Shown: positions 14,557 through 28,962, counted from the stretch's first letter. The stretch: DNA of 64,000 nt from Allacma fusca (GCA_947179485.1 OX359247.1:58997131-59061130), one strand, 5' to 3'. Made by a program: numbers and translations. The notes: generated by a model not told the origin, from the letters alone.

Positions 14557-14879
14557 GTGTAGAATTGACAATGGGGAAGGTTTCCTTTAGCGCGCTTGGA
14601 AGCGTCGTAATAAAAATAATATAAAAGTAATAAAGCCGAGGCATGTATGAACATACATATTTAAGACTTGCGTCTGCATCAAGTCAATGGGAGTTTTGGT
14701 GACTGGGAAGGGGAAACCGTTTCACAACACAACGCCACAAACACATGTGTCTTCACGTATATCTCCCTTAATTAATATTCCGAACAGGTTCCCATACAAA
14801 TTAAATGCAGGACACACAACCTCCGTAACCATTTCACAAACACTGTCACAAAATACCTTCAAAGCATACACAGTCTCAA

Positions 14880-14881
14880 TG

Positions 14882-14914
<33 letters not shown>

Positions 14915-14915
14915 G
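14880..14915. repeat. (CT)n microsatellite
   Basis: CT run with one CCCT interruption. Confidence 0.95.
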
Positions 14916-17730
14916 ACTCTGAATAAGCCCTCTCTCAAAGGTAGACACACAATGGAGGGAATGGGACTTGAGCACGGAGGGAATACAGTTTTACACAAAG
15001 ATACGAATTCGACTATTCTCTTCTGCGGATAAAGGGGTCTTTGAGCCGCAAATCACTGAATTACTGAATAGATTCCGTCCTAATTTGAACAATTAAAATC
15101 CTATGGACAGAGTTCTAGAATCAAGAAGTGTATCTTGAGCAGTATGATGAAATAGCGGATCGGTTTGACTATATCTGAAGTTGACACACTGAATAGCATC
15201 ATGGGAATGGTGTCAGGCACTGAATCTCAAGCATCGAAAAGAATTCTCTAATATTGACATCACAAGGAAAAACGGGGGGAATTGAATTCCATTACTAAGT
15301 GTGAGTCGCTTTTAATTAAATTAAATGTATTTAATTTAATAGGGTTCAATACATTTTTTTAGTTTAAAAAATCTCCTTGGATTTGAAATTTTTTTTAACC
15401 TCCCGCATTTTACAAAATTGACCCCTTTCAATTGAAAGTTTACAAGGAAGTGGAGGAGCAGGAGCTGAAGTAGAGACGGGAGGGGAAAAAAGAGTCCAAA
15501 GGCGCATACATTTTTTCTCACCAACCCCCCATTTTTTCCCACATGCTATAATCTGCAAGTGCTAATGAATCCAAATGCAATAGTTCTGTGTTCTTGTTAG
15601 TATTATGCAACGGAGCCGGGGTAATCAGTCCATTGAACATACAGCCATCATTCAACAACTGAATAGTAAGTAAACTCGCTCCGTATCTTTTATTACCTTC
15701 AAATCTCCTCAACTGCTGGTAGCATTAAGTGCTTTTAGTTTTAAATTCCACTTTTTTCCCCCTGAACCCCCACTTGTTCTATGGCTTCATCAAATCCAGT
15801 ATTTTTCCCACATTTTAACAAGCTTATATAGTTTTTTTTACCGTCCTTTAAAGCTCTTTAATTTTCCAGGAAATGTCACACTTCCACGCCACTCAATATT
15901 TTTAAAGCGACGTTCCGAGTTCTAGTATGAAATGTGATGTGAGTTTTACAACTGTATAGTAAAAATTGATTGACGGTAAACAACTCCGTTAATGAATCAG
16001 AGCCCTAGGTGCTGTAACAGGCTTTGCTACCGAGGGACTATATTGTATAGAAATTCGCTTGTGTATAGAGAACAATGACAATTGTGGTAAATGTTGTGCC
16101 CTCAAATATCCTCTTTTTATATAAGTGATGATTACATAAGAAAAAATGACAGGTATAATTACTTTATACTGAACGTGTCCATTGGACGTCAAAATACATA
16201 TCCAATGTCCGGAGATTTGGACATTGAGACTCGAACCCTCCAATGGAAATAATTTCAAGGAGATTCCAGAGACTACAAATTATAGAGAATCCACCCTTTT
16301 TACACTTGACAGACTGGAATTTGAGAAGCTTGCGTGACATTTAAGGGAATGATTTTTTTTGTTAATTTATGCGAATTCAGGCTTATATTTTGTCATTGTT
16401 ATTAGTTGTTTGTCTGGGAGACGAACTCAGAAAGAGCTGCTCCACTGCCCTACAATCCAACACGCTCCATTGGCTTTGCCTATCAAATTCAAACAGTTTG
16501 ATCACAATTGATTTCCTTATGATCCTCCTTACTTTATTGTCTTATTTGGATGTCAGTTCGCGTGAGATAAGGCACTTTAAATTTAAGGTCAGTCATCAGG
16601 AAAAATCAATTTATCATTGTACAATGGTATGATTGCGTAATTTTTGCCCGATATGCGAAAGTATTGCCCAATACAGTAAATACAAGGACCTGGTGCGTTT
16701 TCCCAATTTTGACTCTGTTTTCCACAAGTTCTATTGAAATCAGGTGCTTATATTTAAAGCGAATGCTTAGCTCAACGCCAGTTAGTATTTTTACTTGGCG
16801 CAAAGAGAAATTTAAACACAAATGTAGTAAGTGTTTTGAGTGTAGTTCCAATGGTAATTAAAAATCAATGGGTTTTAACACCTCTGGAAAATTTTCAATG
16901 TAAATCCCAACGTAAATCCCAAATTTAATGTTGCGTTTTGAGTGAGCACAAAAACTGCGTAGCTTTGACGCCGATGTAAAAATTGTTAAATAATTGAAAT
17001 GGGAAATCGCTTAAGCTAAAACATCATGGTTAAAAATTTTCAACCCAATTGTTGTGTATACCATTTGAAAAATATCTTAAAAGCATGAACCAAGGAGGAT
17101 ATTTAGGAATTAAATTTTAAATTCTCATATCTTAATTTATCAAAAAATAAATTTAAAAAGCATAATCTTACCTGCAAAACGGAAACCACAAACATTTTGC
17201 TGCGTTTTTCAAAAGTCCTCAATTATTCCAGAAATATTGTGAAGAAAAATCTCCTCAAGGAACTCCAGGAACGGGTTTTATCCCCTAAAATCCGTTTCAC
17301 ACCCCAAAACGTACTCCACTATGGAAATGCATAATTTCCCAATTGAATTGGAATCATTGGTCACGAAAACAACACCAAATATTTTTCCTGGAAAATTTTT
17401 CACTTCACCCACATTTGCCAGGGAAAATGCCGACTGCTGAGAAGAAGAAGAATTCACATTCCAGGGAAATCCAATGCGCACTTCACGTTTAGCTCTTGAG
17501 GGTAACTTGAAAAATAAAATATTTCTTCTTTTGTGTATCTGTATACGTGGCGTCTCTGGAAAGAAAAATCAAAGAAGGAAAAATGTTTAGCATAAATCGT
17601 AGGTAAAATGTATAGTCTGGGGTGATGTACTAAAAATCCACGATGGAATTTCCAATGACAGTTGATGTGAGCCCTGGGAAGGAGCCCTATTGGAAACATA
17701 ATTTTTTGCTACATAATTATTATTATATAC

Positions 17731-17743
17731 GGGGGGGGGGGGG
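17731..17743. repeat. G13 homopolymer
   Basis: Thirteen consecutive G after TATATAC. Length may be a sequencing estimate. Confidence 0.8.
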
Positions 17744-18804
17744 TTTAAATCGTCTATGGGAATTTTATCCGGGACAATTTCTCTGTATTTTGACTACACA
17801 TGTGAATGAACGAGTGGAGGGATGAGGACTGAAACGTGTTATCTCTGCTTGAGCAGTAGATGTGAGAACGAGGGGAGAATTGCAATGAGCAACAGGTTTT
17901 TTTCCCCATCTCAACCCCCAATTGTTTTCCTTTTGCTCTCTCTCTCTCTCGAGGTTGAATCTTAAAGGGCAACACAAGGAAAACTACGTTGGAATTATTA
18001 TTATGGAATCTGCTCGGAAACTGCGTCATTCTTATTGCACGTCAATGTTTACAGTTGGTCCAGGTATGGGCAGCGCCGTCTTCGGCTCCTTTAATTATCT
18101 GGACTTAATGCAGGCCCAAAATTCCAGGGGACCATCAAATATTTACCCCTTGTCAGCTCAAAACCACAAGCGCATAAACCCATATCCTCTTCCCCACATC
18201 CACAAAATATTTTCTACGTATCGAGAGCCACTGTATAAATTGGCTGTAATGTTGTGGTATAAGACCAACAAGTAAAAAATTTTGTTTTTGAGGCACCTCG
18301 TACACCAATACGCACCAATTAAGTTCCATGCTCCCTCCGAGCTAAAGTTAACAAATTGGAATAATTCCATGTATGTATTTCCAGTCTATATTAATTTTGA
18401 GGGATATTACAGGGGAAGGGACTTGAAAAGGGCTGGATTCTCCCGACCCCAAAAATATTCTAACGGTCAATACTAATGAAGCGTGTGGTTGGAAGTGAGA
18501 CTTCCCTGACCGGTCTAAAACTCCTGTGTATAATTTATGGCCCTTGGGGAATCCTCACGGGACTGGAGGAAAAGGACTGCCCCAAAAACAGTAACCGAAG
18601 CTCTTCCCCATTTATTTAACCCCACATACATATAATTTTCGAGTCTCATTTTTCCCACTTAAAATTCCTATCTGCCCTGGAGATCTCAAATCGAAGAGAA
18701 ATTTATGGAACTTGTCAGTTCTCTTTAGGTCTTCCAATGTTAACCACTTGCTTTTATTACTTCTGCAAACTAAACATTTTCTACCTTCCATTTGCTTCTA
18801 CAGA

Positions 18805-19304
18805 TACAGTCCACACTCATTGTAACCACAGGCTCATATCTCCGCCCTAACTGTGGCACTAATAACTCCAGCAAGAAGATTTTTTTAAACATTTGAATTT
18901 GATTTCTAAAACGTAGATAATTTTCCCTAAAATATTTTTTGCTGTTTATTATACATAATAAATTATATTTAATGCAGAGTATCCACTCTCTCAACAGGGT
19001 CTGTAATACACACAGTTCGCTTTTGTGCTCGTTCTTCCAGGGGGAAAAATTAACACTGCCCTAAACGGAAAATGTGCTAAATCTAGTTCTTAGGCAGGAT
19101 TCCTCCTCTTGAGAGAGTTTTTACATTGTGTTAAACGCGGAAATTTCCTAAAAATATATGTTTTTTTGCCCTTATAGTGAATATGCTCAGGGGTCTCTAA
19201 ATTAGGCAGGAGGACAAAAATTATTGGGGTAAATACAATAAAATATTTTCCAGTTCAAAATTTAAAATTTTATAGAGGCGCGTGTACAACGAGGTGAGAC
19301 TGTA
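18805..19304. mobile_element. Longer MITE candidate of the same family
   Basis: Left end TACAGTCCACACTCATTGTA. Right end GTACAACGAGGTGAGACTGT then A. About 500 bp, so either a long member or two separate ends. A further truncated left end (TACAGTGGACGGACTTG) follows at 19672. Confidence 0.45.
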
Positions 19305-21683
19305 CTTTGAAACTGTATAGTTATTACGAATAGTGTACGTGCAATATTTTTGGGGCATTGTGTCTAAAAATGAGACCCAGGTCTAAAATTGGGCTCAATA
19401 ATGAGCGACGGCTATTGACAATGGGAATGAGGATTTGATAGAAATAGAAAGTGAATTTATTCAAAAGGAATCCATGGAATGCTTGCTTTTCCCTACTAAC
19501 ACAGATTCCTAGAAGTTTATGACCATGTGTCTCAGTCAGCATCAGCTGTCGCGACAACTCCAAGCGGTGTCTATATTTACGCCCTCCATTGGGAACATTC
19601 TGGTTTTTTCATCCCATTTGATAAATTGGATTTGTGACTGATCAATAATTATTTTTATTATTACAGTGGACGGACTTGAATGCCAATAAATGCAGATTTA
19701 GGATTTTTTGCACCAACTACTAATTTTCCCTCGATGGTAGATACACAAATAGATACATACGTTTTTGTATCCATTTAAAAATAAATTTTTTAAAGGGATT
19801 GCCCCGCCCCCAAAACACCTGCTCAATTTCGTCTCTCATCCATGTCATATACACAACGGATTTTAAATATAGATGCTGTCAACTCCCTTTTTAGAGGAGA
19901 AGCTTAGAGAGCAAAATATAGGACTTTGACAATGCCATAACCCCTTATATGGAAGAAAATGATTAGGATTGTGGAAACATTGGGACCATATAGTCTGAGG
20001 ACAATAGTAGGCTCAAAATTGTTTAAATTTCTGTTTATAAAAAAAATTTGCGGGGTGAAAACATGTCATTTTTGGAGAGGAGAAAAGTACCCTTTAAAAA
20101 TAATAGTGGTCTATAGCGGAGGGTGGCACTCAATGAATTGGGCTGCGAGAGGCCCATTTGTGGGCCGGAGTGGGAAAATATGAGGGTATTGTGAAGGTGG
20201 GAGGGAGTCAGAATGGAAGATGACAATTACTAGGGATTTGATTAAGCCTTGCATCTTGACGTAATTCCATATTCTCCCATGACAATGGATGGAAGGAGGA
20301 AGCACTTTCGGAGAACTTTTATAAAAGAGCTGGGCTGTAATATTTTGCTTTGTGTTTTGAGGAAACAATGAGTATGAGAGAGAGAGAGAAGGCCTCGAGG
20401 GATTGTGAGAACAAACTCAATTGAATCTTCTCCGACATGCTCTCTCATTCCGTCAATTGACTCTTGCTCCTCGTAAAACTGTCAATTGTTTCTGTAAATT
20501 CAAATGGGCCTCTCTCCTTAATCAAATCTCTTGCCATCAAATACAAAGAGTGCGGAAAGAAGAATGGGACATGATATAAGGACATGACCTTATGTGTCCA
20601 CAATTTTATTACCATCATTTTTCAAAATTTAGTGCACCCGCGGTTCATTTGCGTTTCTATCACTTATTCCGCCACTGTCTAACGAAGTACAAGTCTTTGG
20701 GATTTATTTGTCACAGAAAATTCCCAATTAGAGCAAGAAATGTGGACATGATTTCTGAAATTGGTCGTAAGATTTAATAGAAATTCAAGGAGGATGGGTA
20801 AAATAGAGAGAGAAGTTTTTTCAGGGATGCTGTACACGTCAGGCGGGAGAAACTGGAATTATGAACTCTCATAAAGGGATTTGGCTTACTTTCGAATTAT
20901 TTGTAAACGGCGTCGAAGTCTAGCAATGACTTAATTGGGAATCAATAAAATTTGCAAATACCTGGACTTCCAATTAAGTTAAGGATATGAGAACCGGCGG
21001 CTCTACATTGATGGAATGCCGAAGGATGGCTATAAAAATGAAACAATTTTGCCCAAGTGGTTTTAAAGTGCTGACAGGGGATGGAATTTGCATGTGTTTT
21101 AGAATTATTGGAGTGGAGGTTGGGGTAGGGGTTGCGTTCCGAGTATAATTTCTTTTTATTGTAAGTGCCTTGTCAAAGCAACTTTAAATGAAGGTATGTA
21201 TGGGTTGGCGTTATTGTTACAGCAGGTTCCGCTCTAAGCCAGTTCTTTTATTGAGGTAAAATTTGCTCCTGAACTGTGGGCCTGACTCAGCACACACGTT
21301 GGATTTTACATTGATTTCTGTACAATGTGACACAGTGGCATATATTTAGCGCTCACACACATGCTTCCCTTGCTGAGTCATTTCCCAAGAGTTTTAATTG
21401 CACCTTCATTTAAATTCAATATTGACTTTGCCCTACTCATTCATTCAAATATTTTTTATTCTCTGTAGCCTTACAATTAACTTCCAATACTTACATTTTA
21501 CAGAGGTGGCAAGTACCATTACCCGGTCATTTCTGGGTCAGAATGGAGATTAGTGGTAACAAATTCTTCGGAAGAAAGAAAAACAAGAACTAATACATGC
21601 TAAAATAAATTTTGCCCCAATAGAACAATACTTTTCTAAGGGTGGGTGGCATATATCGAGACGCAATTATGTATCCATACATT

Positions 21684-21975
21684 ATTCTGGTAAAATTCTG
21701 GTAAAATTCTGGTAAAATTCTGGTAAAATTCTGGTAAAATTCTGGTAAAATTCTGGTAAAATTCTGGTAAAATTCTGGTAAAATTCTGGTAAATTTCTGG
21801 TAAAATTCTGGTAAAATTCTGGTAAAATTCTGGTTAAATTCTGGTAAAATTCTGGTAAAATTCTGGTAAAATTCTGGTAAAATTCTGGTAAAATTCTGGT
21901 AAAATTCTGGTAAAATTCTGGTAAAATTCTGGTAAAATTCTGGTAAAATTCTGGTAAAATTCTGGTAAAATTCTG
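21684..21975. repeat. 11-bp satellite array, about 26 copies
   Basis: Unit ATTCTGGTAAA, nearly perfect, with rare changes (one AAATTT and one GTTAAA variant). It gives an open minus-strand frame with an 11-residue period (33 nt), which is a by-product. It lies between a TACAGCAGGTTCCGC end at 21219 and a GAGAGCACACTGTA end at 22058, so it may be internal to a MITE. Confidence 0.9.
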
Positions 21976-22729
21976 TTTATAGGAATTTATCAAAATAATT
22001 TTGTTCCAAATAAAAATTGTTTATTCCAAATGACCAATAACAGCGAGAGCACACTGTACTCCCCAAAAAACGCTCTACTTTAGACCTATACTCATTGCTA
22101 ACAGGTACCAAGCCCGTTGACAGATCAAGCCCGCCAGGGCTGATTTAATAGTAATTATAATTAAGAGCTGTCAATGGAAGTGAACACTTGTTTTGCTTCT
22201 ACACACAAAAGTAAATCAAAGAGTGAAGAAAAAGAAGTAAATTGGGGTTTCGTGGGTGCAACAGGTTTTTTAAATTTCATTCCTGGAGGCTAATTTTCCT
22301 TTTGAGATCAATCTCAACTTCTGCAACTACAAATATTACTGTCTATTTCCATACTGGATTTTACTCTCATTTACTCTCATTTACTCTCATTTTTATCTCA
22401 AATTTCAACAACACCTCATTTTATTTTCCCACCAGTCCTATATCCTCCTGCATCAGTCTCAACTTAAAGCAGTAGATCAGTAAACAAAAGTTAAATTTTT
22501 ACTTCCCTTTAAAATATTAATTTGGCTCCTTGTCTAAATTGAGGTAATGCTTATACTCTCTAGCAGTCCAACATACGAGAGAATTTCCCTAGTTTCGCTC
22601 AGGGAATTGTGACTATTCTCACTTTTCACACTAATGTTTTTGTTCCCTTAGGAAACGTTTCTCTCTGGAAGTGTCAAATTAGGTGGTCTTACAGGGATGC
22701 TTTTACGAGGACAGTGCTCTGTATTGATT

Positions 22730-23037
22730 TACAGTACCATTCCCCAGGCGACCCAATGTATTTGAATGTGACCGTTGAGGAAGGCTTCCCTACAGCGTTG
22801 TCTGCACTCCAGTCCATAAAAGAGGGTTTAAGAAGCCCTGTCGGAGTCCAATCTCACCTGAACATCTGACGGTCTCCAGAAGCTCTTCGGATCGTATTTC
22901 TCAGGAGCCAAACTCTGTACAAGGAAATCTCCCTATAACATCCCCCTGTATCAGAACTGTCCATCTATTTTAGTGTATCCCAGAAAGGGCCTATATCCAA
23001 AAAATAGGGAGAGCTCTTATAACGAGAGGGAACTGTA
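22730..23037. mobile_element. MITE of the TACAGT...TATAA family
   Basis: Left end TACAGTACCATTCCCCAGGC. Right end CTCTTATAACGAGAGGGAAC then TGTA. About 308 bp, no coding potential. Confidence 0.6.
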
Positions 23038-26000
23038 AAAGACTCAACCTTGTGTAAACAAGTCTGTCTTCAACTCCAGATACAAAATAAGCAGATGAGA
23101 GAAGGGAATTGGAAAAAATATGAGCTGATAATATTTGTCCTTGCACTTGTTTCAAAAGTGAGTCTCTCTCTTAAAGACTCCCCTTGTAAGGACTCCCTCT
23201 CAATGAAAATAGTGCAGGGGTTCTTTAATAACTGTAGTACACTGTAGTGTTGGATATATCTTAAACACATCTCCATCTGCTTCACATCAAAACCGGGAGC
23301 AATGGCTTATGTCACTCAGGCGAAAATATATCCGTCCCATAAGATAGGACATTTAATAGCAGAGCGTCACTTTCCCTTTCAAATGTTTATTTTGAAGAGG
23401 CCATGCATCCATTGTATGCAGAAGAGCGTTGGAGCCAGTGACAATTCTTTTGCAAAGGGGTTCCCTCCGAGACAGAGTGCACGCTATGAGTACTGTACAT
23501 AGCGCTGAGACATGGGACACATATTTGAAGGGAAATTGATTGACTTTAATGGCCCAAGGCCTGGATTCTTTGGATGGAGTTGAGCGGAAGTGGAGTAATT
23601 GACGAGGTGTATTTTTACACGCGCATTTTATAATCAACTGCATGGTTTGTCAAATCCGCGGTTAGTCAACCATGCCGATAAATTGCATTTTCCCTTTTAC
23701 TCCCAGACCCTAGTTCTCTAGATTTCCATCCACACACATTTCTATTGTACATTTCGGCCCTCTGGGACCGCCTTCTGCATATACTCAAAGGGAACAATTT
23801 TTACAAATTGTAGGAGCGTGATGAGGTCGACTTTTTGATACAGGCTAGAGATCAAATGACAAACACATGCTAGAGAGTTGGATTCGTTCAGACTCATTTG
23901 TTTCTCTTAATTCTCACTTTATAAAAAAATTCTAGGGACTGGGGTTCCTGGGCTTGTGTGTGTCTCTAAATTTTTTTTATTGCCCAAGGAGCTTTTGTAT
24001 TGGCTTTCGGAAATACAAATAGCCTCAGAATTTCTTATGTCAATATATAATTAGTGGAATGGGATTTAATCAATTTGTTCTATGGGCTTGTACCTACTCC
24101 AAATCCAATTCCACAGATAGTACTCTGTATGGAGTCAATTATTGTCACTATAAAAGATGTCGTTCTAAAAAACAAATTTTCTGTTAAAGTTTATATTTGT
24201 CCGTATCAATTTGCAATCAATTAAAACACGTTACCACTACTTACATGGCATGAATTGTGTGGCTTAAATTTGTGAGCGGCGTGAAGGTCTAGCAAAATTA
24301 AAATAAGATTTGCAACGTTTTTACAGCCAGAACTGTACAGTTCAACAACGGGGATGGGAATTATTATCGTTCCTGCAGACAAATTAAAAATTAACGGTTG
24401 GAAAATTTTTGAAACCAAATAAAAAAAACTGTTGGTCAGTATAATAGGAATGTGTGGAATTAGATTTGACCTGAGAGGGATACAGACAGCTCTTGGGAAA
24501 AGGTGTTTTTTTCTGAGTTACTAGAAATACAGGCCTAATTTAGGAAAATATGAGGGCGGAAGTGTCAGTGGAAAAACATTTAGAAAATTGTTACAAATTT
24601 AAAATAATTGATAGGAAATGATAGGGAATGATGGTGTTTTGGAGAGTTCCGGGGCATTCAAAGGGATTTTGCGAAGGAAGAAAAATATCCCGTCACAATA
24701 GATTTTAATGAGAGGTCCGGCAGAGCCGGTGTCATAATTGCAGTTTGAGAAGGTACATAATTGGACCAATTAAGGCGGGAAACCATTGAAAACCATCCCG
24801 ATTTTTGTGTGGTCATGGGACATGGAGCGGAACAATAGGGACAACAATAAGCGTACAAATTAATTCAGGGGCTTCAGTGCAAAAATATAATTTTCACGCC
24901 GGCCTAATAATTATTATTACAGGATGAGACAATACATATTGGGTCAGGATCAAAATACAATTACTTTGTCCCTCCCCAAAAAAATTCTATTGTTCCGTCA
25001 CAAACGCCTCCAATCAATGCTAATTAATGTGCCCATTTATAATATTACTATATTCATTAGCATTCATTCCGTCAAAATTCCTACACCCTCATATTGTAAT
25101 TATTAGTATTATATCGGGCCCCACAAAAAATATTTTGCAAACATAATTAGCCCACAGAAAAAAATTAACAAATGTTTTTGGAAATTTTTAAAAATTATTT
25201 TCGGTTTGATGTCAGTAATGGGGTAAAATTTGTGATTAAAAAAAGGTTTGCAACATTTTCTTATCAAAATTTGAACGGATTTTTTTGGTCTATAATAATT
25301 GTATCTATTGATATCAATTTTTTTTAGAGCAGCAAGCGTAGGCGTAAACTAGTTTGCAGTTTTATAAAAAGTGTGGAATATAAAAATATTTTGTAACTGG
25401 ATTGAATTTTTGAGCAAAACGGGGCTTATTTTTCCTGACATCCTGTACCCCTCCCCATTGGTTGCCTGCTAAGTAGGAAATTTTTGTAAGGAGCCTGAAA
25501 TTCCCATTGGTTTAGAAACTGAATACTTTTTCGGGTCAAATTTGCAGGATATGCTTTGTGTTTTAAAAAAAACAGTTGGAGGAAGGCTTTCAACCTGAAC
25601 ATAATTTTTACATTAAATGCACATTTTAACGCTATTTTTCTCCCCAATTGACTACATTACTAAATGAGGCTTAACCAAGGAGGAAACCTGGTGTAGGAAA
25701 CCTTGGATTTGCAGTGTGTAAAAGGATACGTAAGAATATCCCATGATAGACTGTGAGTCTCAAGGAGCGTAAACCAGCACAAATGAATTATTTCGCGTAG
25801 TTGTGCACTATCGCTTATAAAATTTTCTATGGGGGGAAATATTTAGACGGTTCACTTACAATTATCACAGCGTTAATTTGGTTTGTTTGCAAACGCAGGC
25901 CTTAATTATTGCACAATTTGACTCGTGTCTTATTCTAGGGATGCTCTTATAGTGAGAGTGTACTTTGGATAATTTTCCAGCCCAGTTCCCAAGTTTATTA

Positions 26001-26639
26001 GCCCTTTCGGACGTTGGTTCCTGCTTGAGGCCGATTGCATTGCAGTATTTGGGCATGTCCCGAAATAATGGGGATTCATTTGTGCATTAGAATGTCTACT
26101 TGACTGAATTTTGACTCCTTTAATGTACGTAACGCTGATGTATTGTGTATATAGATAAGCCTATGTTTGTGTATACAATTTTGAGAGGTATAGCCCAGAA
26201 GCCAACTAGTACAGTAACGGACTTACGGAAGCGTGTGAATCCGCAATCTCATCTTCAGACACGTGCAAGGAATTGGAATTATTTTTTTACGACGTAGTAT
26301 TAACAAAACCAGGAAAACAACTTACGGGATAAACAGCTGATGTTAAATTTTGTCTTCAGAATGGATGCCACTGAATATTTGTCTAAGTTTTGGAGGATTT
26401 TGCAATTTGACACACAATGCAATGTTTACATTAATTTGATTATTTTTCAAAACAAATTCCCAAAAAATCGGTTGAAAAGCCTTTAGTCCGTTTAATGGCA
26501 TCAAATACACGTTTTGTCACTGATAGGTTCAAACGGTCAATTTAATAAAAATGACCCGAAATAAAAAAAAACTTTGGTCACAGTAACTGGACCTGTCCAC
26601 TTAACAAAATTTTTTGGCTCAAATTTTTGACGATTTTTA

Positions 26640-26800
26640 TGTTCATTTTTAACCAGTTAATTTTTTCTTCACAAATATTTACCAGTTAAGTTTTTTGTCA
26701 CAAAATTTTACCTGTTAAGTTTCTTGCAACAAATTTTAACCAGTTCAATCTTTTGTCGCAAATTTTCACCAGTAAGATTTTCTGTCACAAAATGTTTGTC
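26640..26800. repeat. Degenerate 29-bp tandem repeat, about five copies
   Basis: Unit near ACCAGTTAAGTTTTTTGTCA followed by CAAATTTT. Copies differ at several positions. AT-rich and non-coding. Confidence 0.65.
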
Positions 26801-27587
26801 ACCAGGGTTTTGTATTGAAAATATTTGCTAGTAAATATTTACCCCTAAAATTGCAGCAGCAAATGTTTGTCACGAATTTCGAACAGCAATATGTCTTCCC
26901 CACAGAAATTCTTCCCGCCAAATTATGGGCAAAAATATGAACGTGTAAATGTCCTTAGCACAATTTTCACCCGCAAATTTTCCAAATTCACACCTTAAAT
27001 ATCCATATAGTAATTGAAACTGTTTATTAGAATTTTCCTTACTTCATACTTCCATACCCGTTAAAAACATTGTTTATCTTTGAAAATGTCACTTATTACA
27101 ACGACTGTTTCTACGCACAAGTCAAATTTCACATGTGGACTTATGAGCTGGCAGTAAAGTGCTCATTACTGCATAGATATCTCAAACGAGAACTTAAAAT
27201 TGTGTAATACTTGAATCGCCACTGTGTACAGTTTTTTATCCCCTAATGTTGAGGGTTATGACGACGGAAAAACACGATAAAATATACGGAAATGACAGCG
27301 AGTAACGTGTGAGATCCGAAGGGTTGGGAGCTCTGATAGAAACTAATGTGCTGAATGAAGTGGAAGACGGAAAGGACGAAGAAAACCAAGCAACAGGTTT
27401 TTTTTCTCCTATGATCATGTATTTTATATCCATATGCTTAAGCATTGAGTACATAAATATGTACTTCCCATCTGAGTTCATACACATATGACGAGCTTCA
27501 GGAGATTTCTCATTGCATCTTGTTTTCCTTTTTTTACACACATTTACAACCACACGGCTCTCCCTCCAGGCCAGAGATCTGAGCTTG

Positions 27588-27775
27588 TACAGTCAGTCCT
27601 GGTTATAATATCGCCCTCCACTTCCACAAAATCCCCATCTTGTAACAATCCCTTTTGTCTCACCTCACCCCATAATGTCCCACTCCCCCCAATGTCAACA
27701 TTATCCTCAAATTGTTTCCTTCCAGGAAAATAGCTCCCAAATTTTTACTAGCCCCTATAGCAAGAGTCCACTGTG
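27588..27775. mobile_element. MITE of the TACAGT...TATAA family
   Basis: Left end TACAGTCAGTCCTGGTTATA. Right end CCCCTATAGCAAGAGTCCAC then TGTG. About 188 bp. The open frame across it is explained by the element. Confidence 0.65.
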
Positions 27776-28163
27776 CACATTTGTAAGCTCATCTGTAAGC
27801 ATTCATGTAATCCTTGCCCTTGGACCGTCAATCTATAAAATCTGCCCTGGTTAAATCCTATCACAGAGTCTCCCTGGAACTTTTTTTATTCATCCTTCAA
27901 ATATACTTCTCAACTCTCCTTATAACGGCGCCCCCAAAAATTACTCAAATCCCCTTCCACCCATTAAAAATTTTTTTCAAGGCAAAAATACATATTTTAC
28001 TCAACGCCGGACATTTTGCCCGTAATTTTGACACTGTACAAAAATGCTTTTTCAACATGGTCGGGGTACTCAGAAGGGACTGTGATTACACTCAAGGGTC
28101 CTCCATCTCTTCACGTACTATACTCACACTAGAGCATACATTTGTAAAGTATCATTTGTTTGT

Positions 28164-28368
28164 TACAGTACACTCTAATTGATACTCTTACTCTAGGACC
28201 CCTTTACTATCTAAGGGTCCCCTGTGTACAAATTTTGAACAGCAAGAAAATTTTATGATGCTTTTGTACTAAACAATAAAATAATTTTGGGTTTAGAAAA
28301 AATATTGTGGGAATTTAAATGTTATTTTTGAAATTTAAGGGAGGCTGTTATAGGAAATGCCCACTGTA
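28164..28368. mobile_element. MITE of the TACAGT...TATAA family
   Basis: Left end TACAGTACACTCTAATTGAT. Right end CTGTTATAGGAAATGCCCAC then TGTA. About 205 bp. Confidence 0.6.
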
Positions 28369-28729
28369 TACAATATGGAGAGGGAAGGGTCTGTTTCTTT
28401 TTTTTCTGGACTCAAGTCATCTGGAATATAAAGTGAGAGTAAAAAAAATATGAGTCCAGTGTACAACAATGTTTTGTCTGCGTAGCCCGAGGGGGGTTAT
28501 TATGATGCATTTGTGGGTTAGATCATCGTCACGTTCTATTTTTACTAGATTTTTACCTTGTCCTGGCCTTCCCTGCCTGATCTTCACCATTCCCATAATT
28601 GGCCTTTATTTATTTTCTCCTTCCATAAGTAGTGGAGCAGAGTCTTGTACCACATACATACAGATGTACATATGTAGATACATACATAGCCGAAGAGCAA
28701 ACAAGGGCAAAATTGTCCATTCGTTCCTT

Positions 28730-28962
28730 TACAGTGAGCCTGCGTTTGAACGACATCTTACTCGAGGTTGGTTTGAGGAGTTTTAAACAATGTTGTTTGT
28801 ATTCGGGAATAATTATTTTCAATGCGTTTGTGTACAAGGGAAAATGTTCAAATGGAATTTTGATAAAAAGGTAAATTGTAATTATTACTAAGTGCTATTT
28901 TGTTCTTTTAGTAAATACTTTAATAATAATTATAGGGATCCGTTATAGCGAGAGCCCCCTGT
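28730..28962. mobile_element. MITE of the TACAGT...TATAA family
   Basis: Left end TACAGTGAGCCTGCGTTTGA. Right end CCGTTATAGCGAGAGCCCCC then TGT. About 233 bp. A second CTCTTATAAGGAG motif follows at once, perhaps another truncated end. Confidence 0.55.

Larger units (their letters stand above)
11721..18804. other. Gene-free DNA with MITE ends and microsatellites
   Basis: Besides the entries given separately, isolated MITE left ends lie at 12218 (TACAGTCCGGCCTCGTTACA) and 12982 (TACAGTAGACGCTTGATATA). The frame at 17922-18275 is not recognisable. Confidence 0.55.
19305..27587. other. Gene-free DNA with MITEs and the 11-bp satellite
   Basis: MITE ends occur at 19672, 21219, 22058 and about 25940 (GCTCTTATAGTGAGAGTGTA). 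A threefold CTCATTTACT repeat lies near 22360-22395. No exon is supported. Confidence 0.55.

Noticed and set aside
14309..14644. 111-codon minus-strand frame with TH and SL runs
   Set aside because: It is the translation of GT and GA microsatellites.
17922..18275. 117-codon plus-strand frame with GPGMGSAVFGSFNYLDLM
   Set aside because: It looked mildly protein-like but begins inside a CT-rich tract, has no family match and no convincing splice sites.
21682..21993. 103-codon minus-strand frame of NFTRILPEFYQ repeats
   Set aside because: It is the translation of the 11-bp satellite. An 11-bp unit reads through all frames without stops by its sequence alone.
27488..28182. Two plus-strand frames of 81 and 122 codons
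   Set aside because: They run across MITE terminal repeats at 27588-27775 and 28164, so they are by-products of repeat sequence.
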